Positions 7,338 to 16,059 of a DNA stretch of 64,000 nt are shown here, one piece after another. The position numbers and the translations under genes are program-made. Source of the stretch: CAIWHR01 sp963734085 (lineage in GTDB: Bacteria > Pseudomonadota > Gammaproteobacteria > Burkholderiales > Casimicrobiaceae); NCBI GenBank assembly GCA_963734085.1, contig CAVTFT010000017.1, positions 124,001 through 188,000 of the forward strand, given 5' to 3'. Every line of letters begins with the position of its first letter. Position 1 is the stretch's first letter. Under the pieces are notes generated by a model, which ran no database searches, was not told the origin of the DNA, and saw nothing but the letters and a program-made list of their open reading frames with translations.

Positions 7338-8873
7338 CTATTTCAGATCGACCTCGGTGAAGTTGAACGAGCCGTCGGGCATCGTGTACACACCGACGAG
7401 CTTCCTGTTCTTCGCCGACAGGAGCTTCTCGGTGACGAGCGGCGCCCACGGCGCGTCCTTGTAGATCGTCTCCTGCGCGTCCTTGTAGAGCGTTGCTTTC
7501 TCGGCGCCGTTCGTCGTGAGCAGCGCACCCTTGATGTCGGCATCGACCTGCGGATTCTTGTAGTAGGCTGTGTTGAAGAGCTTGGGTGGCCACGATTCGC
7601 CGTAGAGAAGCGGCCGCAGTGCCCAGTCGGCTTCGCCGGTCGACGACGACCACCCGACGTAGTAGAGGCGCACCGGCGCGCTCGCCGGATCCTGCCAGCT
7701 CTCGACCTTCTCGACGCGCTGCCCGGCCTCGAGCAGCGTGATCTTCGTCCGGATGCCGACCTGCTGCAGCTGCTGTTGCAGCACTTGCGTGACCTTCTGC
7801 GCGATCGAATGGTTGTAGGCCGACCAGAGCTCCGTCTCGAAGCCGTTCGGGTAGCCTGCCTCGGCGAGCAGCTGCTTGGCCTTCGCGACGTCGTACGGCC
7901 ACACGCCGGTCTTGGCCGAATATTCGACGCCCTCCGGCACGATGGCATCCGCAGGCGTCGCGTAACCACCAAACGCGACCTTCGCCACGGCGTCCTTGTT
8001 GATCGCGTAGTTGATCGCCTGCCGCACCTTCGGGTTGTCGAACGGCTTCTGCAGCACGTTCATCGACAGATAACGGACGATGATCGACGGCGCGGCCACC
8101 ACCTCGAGGTCCGGCTTCGACTTCAGCACGTCCGCCATCTCGTACGGCACCGGATAAGTAAATTGGGCTTCACCCGTCTGCATTACCGCCGCACGGGTAT
8201 TGTTGTCGACGACGGGTTTCCACGTGATCGTGTCGACTTTCGGGTAGCCCTTCTTCCAGTAGCCGTCGAACTTCGCGACCTTCAAGTAGTCGGTCGCCTT
8301 CCACTCGACGAACTTGAACGGGCCGGTGCCCACCGGATGGAACGCGATGTCCTTGCTGCCGTATTGCTTGAGCGCGGCGGGGCTGATCATGACGCCGCTC
8401 GGATGCGCGAGGTTGTTGATGAACGCCGAGAACGGCGTCTTCAGCGTGATGCGCGCCGTATAGTCGTCGACGGCGTCGGTCTTCGCGATGTTGCTGTAGA
8501 GCCCATAACGCTTCAGCTTGTTGTCCGGGTTCGTCACGCGGTCGAAGTTCGCCTTGACGGCATCGGCCTTGAAGTCGGTGCCGTCATGGAACTTGATTCC
8601 TTTCCTCAATTTGAACGTGTACACGAGGCCGTCGGGGCTCACTGTGTAGCTCTCGGCCAGCACCGGGATAAGCTTCATGTCCTTGTCGAATCCGTAGAGG
8701 CCCTCGTAGAACGACTTGGCCATCGCCTGCGACAGCGTGTCGTTGGCATCGTATGGATCGGTCGTGGTGAATGTCGAGGCGACCGCCAGCACGACGTCCT
8801 TGGCAGCGAGGGCCGGACCGGCGGCCATCGCGGCGAACGCGAGCGCGGCGAGGGATCGGAACAGCGTCTTCAT
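7338..8873 (-). CDS. gsiB: Glutathione-binding periplasmic protein GsiB
   Basis: Solute-binding protein (SBP family 5) of 511 residues that delivers glutathione or similar peptides to GsiCD. The start at 8873 is chosen because AGGAGA lies just before it and because it gives a clean signal peptide (MKTLFRSLAALAF...GPALA) with cleavage before AKDVV. Mature-protein blocks such as DPYDANDTLSQAMAKSF, FKLRKGIKFHDGTDF, NIAKTDAVDDY, ISPAALKQYG, HPVGTGPFKF, DNNTRAAVMQTGEAQF and QKPFDNPKVRQAINYAIN agree closely with E. coli GsiB as I recall it. This makes it the best-supported substrate clue in the operon. It follows gsiA by 59 bp. Confidence 0.93.
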   Translation of the reverse strand: MKTLFRSLAALAFAAMAAGPALAAKDVVLAVASTFTTTDPYDANDTLSQAMAKSFYEGLYGFDKDMKLIPVLAESYTVSPDGLVYTFKLRKGIKFHDGTDFKADAVKANFDRVTNPDNKLKRYGLYSNIAKTDAVDDYTARITLKTPFSAFINNLAHPSGVMISPAALKQYGSKDIAFHPVGTGPFKFVEWKATDYLKVAKFDGYWKKGYPKVDTITWKPVVDNNTRAAVMQTGEAQFTYPVPYEMADVLKSKPDLEVVAAPSIIVRYLSMNVLQKPFDNPKVRQAINYAINKDAVAKVAFGGYATPADAIVPEGVEYSAKTGVWPYDVAKAKQLLAEAGYPNGFETELWSAYNHSIAQKVTQVLQQQLQQVGIRTKITLLEAGQRVEKVESWQDPASAPVRLYYVGWSSSTGEADWALRPLLYGESWPPKLFNTAYYKNPQVDADIKGALLTTNGAEKATLYKDAQETIYKDAPWAPLVTEKLLSAKNRKLVGVYTMPDGSFNFTEVDLK

Positions 8874-8932
8874 CGAATTCTCCTTGGCAGATGAATGGAA
8901 AGGGCGCCTGACACGTCGTCCAACAGGCGCCA

Positions 8933-10777
8933 TCAATAGGGACCGGCGATCCTGTGGCGGGCGACGAAGTGGCCGGGTGCAACTTCCTCGAGCGGCCGCA
9001 CGTCGGGCTCGTCGCCGACCGTACGGATCGGGCTTGGAATCTCCTCGGATGATAACTCCGTTTGCCGGCGCCGCTGCGCGGGGTCGGCGATGGGGACTGC
9101 AGCCATCAGCTTGCGCGTGTATGCATGCCGCGGGTCCTCGAAAATCGCGCGCCGCGGCCCGATCTCGACGATCTGTCCGAGGAACATCACGGCCACGCGG
9201 TGGCTCACGCGCTCGACCACCGCCATGTCGTGCGAGATGAACAGGTATGAAAGCCCGAACTCGGATTGCAGGTCGAGGAGCAGGTTGACGATCTGCGCCT
9301 GAATCGAAACGTCGAGTGCCGATACGGCCTCGTCGGCGATGATGATCTTCGGATTCAACGCGAGCGCGCGCGCGACGGCAATCCGCTGCCTCTGGCCGCC
9401 CGAGAATTCATGCGGATACCGCTGCGCGAAATCGGGCGACAGCCCGACGTGCTGAAGAAGCCAGGCGACGCGCTCCTCGGCGTCACGCCCCTTCGCGACG
9501 CCATGCACATACAACGGTTCGGCAATCGAAAAGCCGATCGTGAGGCGCGGATCGAGCGAGGCGAATGGATCCTGAAACACCATCTGGATGTCGCGCCGGA
9601 TCGGGCGCACATCGGCAGTGGGAACCTTGGCGATGTCGCGCCCTTCGAACTCGATGCTGCCGCCGGCGACGTCGACCAGGCGCAGGAGCGAGCGACCCGT
9701 CGTCGATTTGCCGCATCCCGACTCGCCGACGAGCGCGAGCGTTTCGCCGGCGCGAAGATCGAAGCTCACCTGCTCGACCGCATGGACGCGGCGCGTCGCG
9801 CGGCCGAAGAATCCGCTCTTGACGTCGAAGCGCGTCGTCAGCCCCCGGACCTTGAGGATCGGCTCGCCGGCAATGGGCGGCCGCGGAGGTGTCGTGGTCG
9901 TCTCCGTACGTGACGGCGCGGCGTGGTCGGAGGGCAGCCGATATTTTTCCGGCCGATCGGTGCCGCGCATCGAATGCAGCCGCGGGACTGCGGAGAGCAA
10001 CGCCCGGGTGTAGGGCTCGCGTGGCACGGCGAAGATTTGCTCGACGGGACCGTCTTCGACTTTGACGCCTTCGCGCATCACGACGACGCGATCGGCGACT
10101 TCGGCGACGACCCCCATGTCATGGGTGATGAAAATCACTGCCATCCGCATTTCTTCCTGCAGCAACCGGATCAGCGTGAGGATCTGCGCCTGCACGGTCA
10201 CGTCGAGCGCGGTGGTCGGCTCGTCGGCGATCAGCAGGTTCGGCCGGCAGGAGAGCGCCATCGCGATCATTACGCGCTGGCGCATGCCGCCCGAGAGTTG
10301 ATGCGGATAGCGGGTAAGCACTTGTGCGGCTTCCGGGATGCGCACCTGCTGCAACATCCGCAGCGCCTCGGCGCGCGCCGCAGCCCGATCCCTCCCCTGG
10401 TGCAACCGGATCGATTCCCCGATCTGGTCGCCGACGGTGAACACCGGGTTCAACGACGTCATCGGCTCCTGGAAGATCATCGCGATTTCGGCACCGCGGA
10501 TTGCGCGCATCGTCGCGCCGTCGGCGCGGGCGAGATCGACGCGCGTTCCGTCGCGGCGCGAAAAGTCGAGACGGCCAGCGGTGATCCGGCCGCCGCCGTG
10601 CTCGGTGAGGCGCATGATCGACAGCGCAGTGACCGACTTGCCCGATCCCGATTCGCCGACGATGGCGACGGTTTCGCCGAGGCCGACGGCGAACGAGACT
10701 CCACGGACCGCCGTCACGACACGCTCGGTCGTCGCGAACTCGACGGCAAGATCGTCGACGGCGAGCGTGGGGCTCAT
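8933..10777 (-). CDS. gsiA: Glutathione ABC transporter ATP-binding protein GsiA (two fused ATPase domains)
   Basis: A 614-residue fusion of two ATP-binding cassettes that energises GsiBCD. The first cassette has Walker A GESGSGKS, signature LSGGMRQR and Walker B LLIADEPTTALD. The second has GESGCGKS, FSGGQRQR and IIIADEAVSALD, the last with Ala-Val in place of Pro-Thr, as is often seen in DppF-type domains. Each cassette carries the oligopeptide-permease C-terminal extension (REPYTRALLSAVPRL; DPRHAYTRKLMAAVPIADP). Length and order (A-B-C-D on one strand) match E. coli gsiABCD. It is the first gene of the operon, so the promoter should lie in 10778-10912, where I see no convincing sigma-70 boxes. 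Confidence 0.92.
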   Translation of the reverse strand: MSPTLAVDDLAVEFATTERVVTAVRGVSFAVGLGETVAIVGESGSGKSVTALSIMRLTEHGGGRITAGRLDFSRRDGTRVDLARADGATMRAIRGAEIAMIFQEPMTSLNPVFTVGDQIGESIRLHQGRDRAAARAEALRMLQQVRIPEAAQVLTRYPHQLSGGMRQRVMIAMALSCRPNLLIADEPTTALDVTVQAQILTLIRLLQEEMRMAVIFITHDMGVVAEVADRVVVMREGVKVEDGPVEQIFAVPREPYTRALLSAVPRLHSMRGTDRPEKYRLPSDHAAPSRTETTTTPPRPPIAGEPILKVRGLTTRFDVKSGFFGRATRRVHAVEQVSFDLRAGETLALVGESGCGKSTTGRSLLRLVDVAGGSIEFEGRDIAKVPTADVRPIRRDIQMVFQDPFASLDPRLTIGFSIAEPLYVHGVAKGRDAEERVAWLLQHVGLSPDFAQRYPHEFSGGQRQRIAVARALALNPKIIIADEAVSALDVSIQAQIVNLLLDLQSEFGLSYLFISHDMAVVERVSHRVAVMFLGQIVEIGPRRAIFEDPRHAYTRKLMAAVPIADPAQRRRQTELSSEEIPSPIRTVGDEPDVRPLEEVAPGHFVARHRIAGPY

Positions 10778-10882
10778 GCGCGGTTAGCTGGCGACAGGAG
10801 GTGGAGCGCTCGGTGCGCCCGATCGGGCGCACGCGGACGGGACATTATGGGTGCGCAGCCTCCGACCGGCAATCCACAAGCT

Positions 10883-10902
10883 GACGGGAGCCGTCTCCCG
10901 TC
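10883..10902. terminator. Perfect 8 bp hairpin after rhlE
   Basis: GACGGGAG (10883-10890), loop CCGT, CTCCCGTC (10895-10902), lying 10 bp beyond the rhlE stop codon and upstream of gsiA. No T-run follows on the minus strand, so it may be a processing or stability hairpin, not an intrinsic terminator. Confidence 0.45.
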
Positions 10903-10912
10903 GCTTTCCGCA

Positions 10913-12451
10913 TCAGACCTTCTCGGGCTCCGAGACCTTCCGCTTCATCAGCAGCGCCGGTACCGGCTTGCCGTGGCCGTAGTGGTTCCGGCCGTGGTGG
11001 AGCGGCACGGGCAACGTCGGCGCGTCGTGCGCATGCGCGCGCGGTTTCACGATCGGCTGGTCGGGATTTCGTGCGTACGCACGCTCGCGCTCCTCGCGAC
11101 GCCGGTCGCCGTAATTCGCACCCGTGGTTGCCGCTCTATCGGGGCGTGGCATGGGCGTGGCTTCGGTGCGCGCGCTCGCAGTGCGCGGTTCGGCGTGGGG
11201 CTTCCCCGGCTCGCGGGTCGGGCGCCGCGCGTGTTCGGTGCGTCCGCCGTGCGCGGCGCGACCTCCGCGTTCGCTTCGCTCCGGGCGCGCAATGGTCGGA
11301 TCGAAGCCTGCGGCGGCAACGACCTCGACTTTCTTCTTCAGCAGCCGCTCGATCTCGGCGAGATAACGCTCTTCCTCCGGCGCGACCAGCGAGATCGCCT
11401 CGCCGGAAGCCCCAGCGCGCCCCGTGCGGCCGATTCGATGAATGTAATCCTCCGGCACGTGCGGCAGCTCGTAGTTGACGACGAGCGGCAGGTCGTCGAT
11501 GTCGAGGCCGCGGGCAGCGACGTCGGTCGCGACGAGCACCTGCAGCTTGCCCTCCTTGAACGCGTCGAGCGCTTCCATCCTTGTGGCCTGCGTCTTGTCG
11601 CCGTGGATCGCGTCGGTGACGAGGCCGTCCTTCTCGAGCTGGCGGGCGAGGCGCGCCGTGCCGTGCTTGGTGCGCACGAAGCAGAGCACCTGAGTAAGGT
11701 TGCGGGTGCGCACCAGATGCTCGAGCAGCGCGCGTTTCGCGTCGGCCGGCACCTTGTACGCGTACTGCGAGACGGTATCTGCTGCGGTGTTGCGCTTCGC
11801 GACTTCGATCAGCTGCGGCGCGTTGAGGAGCTGGTCGGCGAGCTTCTTGATCTCGCCGGAAAACGTGGCCGAAAAAAGCAGGTTCTGGCGTTTCGCGGTG
11901 GCCGGCAGCAGCGCCATGATCCGCTTGATGTCGGGGATGAAGCCCATGTCGAGCATCCGGTCGGCCTCGTCGAGGACGAAGATCTCGACCTGGCCCAGAT
12001 AGACACTCTTTTGCTCGATGTGGTCGAGCAGCCGGCCCGGCGTCGCGACGAGGATCTCGACGCCGCCGCGGACGATACCCAACTGCTGCTTGATGTCCAC
12101 ACCGCCAAACACGACGGTCGAGCGCAGGCTCGTGTGCTTGCCGTAGGTGCGAAACGATTCCTCGACCTGGACCGCGAGCTCGCGTGTGGGCGTGAGAATG
12201 AGCGCCCGGACGGGGTGGCGCGCCGGCGAAGGGCTCGAATTCGCGAGCGGTGCGAGTTTCTGCAGGATCGGCAGCGCAAAGCCCGCGGTCTTGCCGGTGC
12301 CGGTTTGGGCGCCGCCCATGACGTCCTTGCCGGCGAGAATGACGGGAATTGCCTGCGCCTGAATGGGCGTGGGCGTCGTGTAACCGGCGTCGGACACGGC
12401 CCGCAGCAATTCGGGTCGCAGTCCGAGCTCGGCAAAGCTCGTTGCAGTCAT
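10913..12451 (-). CDS. rhlE: DEAD-box ATP-dependent RNA helicase RhlE
   Basis: Unwinds RNA duplexes during ribosome assembly and RNA decay in the cytoplasm. The start at 12451 follows AGGAG and gives 512 residues; the frame stays open further upstream but without family similarity. The Q motif (FAELGLRPELL...YTTPTPIQAQAIP), motif I AQTGTGKT, PTRELA, VLDEADRMLD, FSATF, and HRIGRTGR are all present. The linker and end (ERSERGGRAAHGGRTEHARR...; GRNHYGHGKPVPALL) form a basic, low-complexity tail typical of betaproteobacterial RhlE. It reads away from typA, with a 312 bp divergent region between them. Confidence 0.95.
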   Translation of the reverse strand: MTATSFAELGLRPELLRAVSDAGYTTPTPIQAQAIPVILAGKDVMGGAQTGTGKTAGFALPILQKLAPLANSSPSPARHPVRALILTPTRELAVQVEESFRTYGKHTSLRSTVVFGGVDIKQQLGIVRGGVEILVATPGRLLDHIEQKSVYLGQVEIFVLDEADRMLDMGFIPDIKRIMALLPATAKRQNLLFSATFSGEIKKLADQLLNAPQLIEVAKRNTAADTVSQYAYKVPADAKRALLEHLVRTRNLTQVLCFVRTKHGTARLARQLEKDGLVTDAIHGDKTQATRMEALDAFKEGKLQVLVATDVAARGLDIDDLPLVVNYELPHVPEDYIHRIGRTGRAGASGEAISLVAPEEERYLAEIERLLKKKVEVVAAAGFDPTIARPERSERGGRAAHGGRTEHARRPTREPGKPHAEPRTASARTEATPMPRPDRAATTGANYGDRRREERERAYARNPDQPIVKPRAHAHDAPTLPVPLHHGRNHYGHGKPVPALLMKRKVSEPEKV

Positions 12452-12689
12452 TGAAGCTCCTGGCGCGGCCCATCCCTCGAGGGGATTTCCGGTCCAGGCA
12501 GCATAGACATGTATAAGCGGGACGCTGTGCGCGACTTGAAGTCGCGCGCGCCCCAGACTTTGCATCGCTGAGCCGCGTGCGTCCCACACCTTGTGGGCGG
12601 GCGGTGACCGGAACGGCCGCCCGAACGATATTATAGGCTAAGTTTCGGATTTTGCGAAATATTTCTAGCGGAAAGCCGTTCAATCAAGC

Positions 12690-12695
12690 TATAAT
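12690..12695 (+). promoter_or_regulatory. Probable -10 box (TATAAT) upstream of typA
   Basis: A consensus TATAAT stands in a short AT-rich patch (about 12630-12700) of the divergent rhlE/typA region, 68 bp before the typA start. A clear -35 at 16-18 bp spacing is not visible. Confidence 0.45.
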
Positions 12696-12763
12696 TAAGA
12701 GTTTGCCGCCGCAATTTCGTGACCGGCTCGTCGGCGGGCAACGCAGCGAACTCCTCCTGACCT

Positions 12764-14620
12764 ATGTCCGCCCGCGCCCAGGCTCTGCGCAACATCGCGA
12801 TCATCGCCCACGTCGATCATGGGAAGACGACGCTCGTCGACAAGCTGCTGGTCCAGGCGGGGACGTTCGCGAAGCACGTCCACGTCGCCGAACGAATGAT
12901 GGACACCAACGATCTCGAGCGGGAGCGCGGGATCACGATCCTCGCCAAGAACTGCTCGATCCGCTACCACGATACGAAGATCAACATCGTCGACACGCCG
13001 GGACATGCCGACTTCGGCGGTGAGGTCGAGCGCGTGCTCGGCATGGTCGACGGCGTGCTGCTGCTGGTCGACGCGGTCGAAGGGCCGATGCCGCAGACGC
13101 GCTTTGTCACGTTGAAAGCTTTGAAGCTGGGCCTCGCCCCGATCGTCGTCGTCAACAAGGTGGACCGGCCCGGTGCGAGGGCCGAGTGGGTGGTGAACCA
13201 GACCTTCGAGCTCTTCGACAAGCTCGGCGCGACCGAGGATCAGCTCGACTTCCCGGTCGTCTACGCGTCGGCGCTCCATGGCTGGGCGACGATGGACGTG
13301 GACGCGGCCAAGGCGCAGACGACGCGCGACGGGGCCGACATGCGGCCGCTGTTCGAGGCGATTCTTGCGCACGTGCCGAAGCCCGTCGGCGACCCCGACG
13401 CGCCGCTGCAATTCCAGGTGAGCGCGCTCGACTACTCGAGCTACGTCGGGCGTCTGGGGATCGGTCGCATCCGCCGTGGCCGCATGCAGGCGGGGCAGGA
13501 GGTCGCAATCCTGAATGGACCCGTCGCGCAAGACGCCGTGGCCCCGAAAGCAAAGATCGGGCAGCTGTTCGCGTTCGAGGGAATGGAACGCGTGCCGGTC
13601 GACTCAGCGCAGGCCGGCGACATCGTGCTCGTCACCGGCGTCGACGCGCTGTCGATCGGCACGACGCTGGCTTCGGTCGAATCACCCGAGGCACTGCCGC
13701 CGATCTCGGTCGACGAGCCGACGCTGTCGATGTACTTCCAGGTCAACACGTCGCCGCTTGCCGGTCGCGAAGGCAAGTACGTGACGTCGCGCAACCTGCG
13801 CGATCGCCTGGCGAAGGAGATCCTGACCAACGTCGCGTTGCGCGTCGAGGAAACCGGCGACACCGACTCGTTCCTGGTCTCGGGCCGCGGCGAGCTGCAT
13901 CTCACGATCCTGATCGAGAACATGCGCCGCGAAGGTTACGAGCTCGCCGTATCGCGGCCGCGCGTCGTGCTGCGCGAGGAGAACGGTGTCACGCGCGAGC
14001 CGTTCGAGGCGCTTTCGGTCGACGTCGAGGAGCAGCATCAGGGCGCGGTGATGGAAGCGCTGGGGCCGCGTCGCGGCGAGCTCACCAACATGGAATCGGA
14101 CAGCCGCGGGCGGGTCCGGCTCGAATATCGGATTCCGGCCCGCGGGCTGATCGGGTTCCAGGGCGAGTTCATGAACCTGACCCGCGGCACGGGACTCATC
14201 AGTCATGTGTTCGACGGTTACGCGCCGCTCGTGGGCACGATTCCCGAACGGCGCAACGGCGTGCTCGTCTCGCAGGAGGCCGGCGACGCGGTCGCCTACG
14301 CGCTGTGGAAGCTGCAGGAGCGCGGGCGAATGTTCGTCTCCCCCGGCGACAAGCTCTACGAGGGGATGATCATCGGCATCCACAGCCGCGACAACGATCT
14401 CGTCGTCAATCCGATCAAGGGCAAGCAACTGACCAACGTTCGCGCGTCGGGCAAGGACGAGGCAATCGCGCTGACGCCGCCGATCGCGCTGACGCTCGAG
14501 TACGCGGTCGAGTTCATCGCCGACGACGAGCTGGTCGAGGTGACACCCGCTTCGATCCGGATCCGCAAGCGGTTCCTGAAAGAACACGAGCGGAAGAAGG
14601 CGGCGAGGGAAGCGGCCTGA
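12764..14620 (+). CDS. typA: Ribosome-associated GTPase TypA/BipA
   Basis: Translational GTPase of the EF-G family that binds ribosomes and helps 50S assembly and stress adaptation. The 618-residue product starts MSARAQALRNIAIIAHVDHGKTTL with the P-loop AHVDHGKT, switch I ending ERGITI, DTPGHADFGGEVERVL (G3) and VNKVDRPGAR (G4, NKVD). Domain II and III blocks and the BipA-specific C-terminal region (RGLIGFQGEFMNLTRGTG; GKQLTNVRASGKDEA) follow. Full length and without anomalies. A HAD phosphatase gene follows 28 bp later. Confidence 0.97.
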   Translation: MSARAQALRNIAIIAHVDHGKTTLVDKLLVQAGTFAKHVHVAERMMDTNDLERERGITILAKNCSIRYHDTKINIVDTPGHADFGGEVERVLGMVDGVLLLVDAVEGPMPQTRFVTLKALKLGLAPIVVVNKVDRPGARAEWVVNQTFELFDKLGATEDQLDFPVVYASALHGWATMDVDAAKAQTTRDGADMRPLFEAILAHVPKPVGDPDAPLQFQVSALDYSSYVGRLGIGRIRRGRMQAGQEVAILNGPVAQDAVAPKAKIGQLFAFEGMERVPVDSAQAGDIVLVTGVDALSIGTTLASVESPEALPPISVDEPTLSMYFQVNTSPLAGREGKYVTSRNLRDRLAKEILTNVALRVEETGDTDSFLVSGRGELHLTILIENMRREGYELAVSRPRVVLREENGVTREPFEALSVDVEEQHQGAVMEALGPRRGELTNMESDSRGRVRLEYRIPARGLIGFQGEFMNLTRGTGLISHVFDGYAPLVGTIPERRNGVLVSQEAGDAVAYALWKLQERGRMFVSPGDKLYEGMIIGIHSRDNDLVVNPIKGKQLTNVRASGKDEAIALTPPIALTLEYAVEFIADDELVEVTPASIRIRKRFLKEHERKKAAREAA

Positions 14621-14648
14621 CGGCCTCGCTGCCGAGGCGGTACTTCGG

Positions 14649-15377
14649 ATGGTTCGCGCGGTCCTCTTCGATCTCGACGACACGCTCGTCGACCACCGGC
14701 ACGCCCATCGCGCCGCCGTCGCCGGCGTGCGCGAGCGCTTCGCCGCGCTGCAGCGGGTCGCACTCGACGACCTCGTTGCCGAGGGCACGCGCCTGCTCGA
14801 AGCGTTCCATCACGCCGTAGCGCTCGGTACGTTGGCCGTCGACGCCGCACGTGTCGAACGCTACCGCGCGCTGTTCGCCTACGCGGGTGCTGTCGACGAT
14901 GCGGCTGCGGCCGCCGCGGCGCGTACTCATCGCGCGCTCTACCTCGGGCACCGGCGGCGCATCGCGGGCGCGCTCGAATTGTTGCAAGCGTTGTCGGCGC
15001 ACGTGCGAATTGCCGTCGTGACGAACAACACGCTCACGGAGCAGAGCGAAAAGCTCGCGACCTTCGAGCTTGCGCCGTACGTCGCCGCACTGGTGACCTC
15101 GGCGGAGATCGGCGCCAGCAAGCCGGACCCGCGGATCTTCGGCGCTGCGCTCGCGCGTCTCGGCTGCGCGCCCGGCGACGCCGTGATGATCGGCGACTCG
15201 CTCGGGGACGACGTCGAGGGCGCGCTTGCAGCCGGCATCGCTGCCATCTGGTTCGATCGTTCCGGCGCGTCTCCGCCGAAAAGCCCCGCGGTGCCGGTCC
15301 TGACCTCCTTCGAGCCCGCTGCCGACGTGGCCCGGCGCATCCTCGCGGGCCAGGTTGCCTCGACACTGGCAGCCTAG
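14649..15377 (+). CDS. HAD-superfamily phosphatase-like hydrolase
   Basis: 242 residues, subfamily I HAD fold. Motif I FDLDDTLVD supplies the nucleophile Asp8 and acid Asp10; motif II is VVTNNT; a Lys in SKPD is motif III; and GDSLGDDVEGALAAG is motif IV. The helical cap lies between residues 20 and 90. Substrate is not predictable from motifs. It follows typA closely and may be co-transcribed. Its TAG stop shares a CTAG tetranucleotide with the stop of the convergent SDR gene. Confidence 0.88.
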   Translation: MVRAVLFDLDDTLVDHRHAHRAAVAGVRERFAALQRVALDDLVAEGTRLLEAFHHAVALGTLAVDAARVERYRALFAYAGAVDDAAAAAAARTHRALYLGHRRRIAGALELLQALSAHVRIAVVTNNTLTEQSEKLATFELAPYVAALVTSAEIGASKPDPRIFGAALARLGCAPGDAVMIGDSLGDDVEGALAAGIAAIWFDRSGASPPKSPAVPVLTSFEPAADVARRILAGQVASTLAA

Positions 15378-16045
15378 GATCCCGGGCCCGGGCCGAGCGT
15401 CGCCCGTTTGATCGCCGGGACGTCGACGATCCGCTGCGTTGCGAGGGACGGCGGCGATTCCACCGCAGCGACGAGCGCTGTCGTCATCTCGCCCCGGCTC
15501 ACGAGGTCCAGTCGCCGCGCGGTGTCGCGCGTCGCCGGGATGAGCTTCGCGAGCGCGTAGATCGGGATCAGCACGATGGGCCAGCGATGACCGGGCCCGA
15601 GCACGTACCACGGACGGAGGATCGTCGCAGTGAGTCGCGCCGCGGCGATTGCCGCTTCGCCGGCCGCGCGTGCCGCGATATACGCGTGCATCGCCGGCGC
15701 CGGTTGCGCGACGCTCACGTAGACGAGGTGCGCAATGCCCACCTGTTTCGCGGCACCAACGCTCGCGCGGATCGACGTCAGATCGACCCGTTCGAATTCG
15801 GCGGCCTTTGCCGGACTGGGATGGGGCGTTCCGACCAGGTGCACGAGCGTTTCGCCGGGGCGCAGCGCCGCCGCCACGTCATCCGAGCGCAGCGCGTCGC
15901 CCTCGACGATGGCGATTCCCGGCAGCCTGCCCGCAGACGACCTGCGCACCAGCGCCCGGACGCGGTGGCCACGCGCTGCGAGTTGCGCGATCAGGTGCCG
16001 GCCCATGTATCCGGTGCCGCCGGTGACGAAAACGTCCACGCTCAT
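15374..16045 (-). CDS. NAD(P)-binding SDR / NmrA-like protein
   Basis: 223 residues. The N-terminus VDVFVTGGTGYMGRHLIAQL carries the GxxGxxG dinucleotide-binding loop, followed by VEGDALRSDDVAAAL and LVHLVGTPHPSP. A conserved Tyr lies in HAYIAARAAGEAAI but the usual YxxxK is replaced by YxxxR. This is the atypical SDR group related to complex I assembly factor NDUFA9 and NmrA-type sensors. Enzyme activity is uncertain. The start codon lies only 14 bp from the start codon of the divergent DUF2891 gene. Confidence 0.8.
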   Translation of the reverse strand: MSVDVFVTGGTGYMGRHLIAQLAARGHRVRALVRRSSAGRLPGIAIVEGDALRSDDVAAALRPGETLVHLVGTPHPSPAKAAEFERVDLTSIRASVGAAKQVGIAHLVYVSVAQPAPAMHAYIAARAAGEAAIAAARLTATILRPWYVLGPGHRWPIVLIPIYALAKLIPATRDTARRLDLVSRGEMTTALVAAVESPPSLATQRIVDVPAIKRATLGPGPGS

Positions 16046-16059
16046 TATTATGCCTACCG

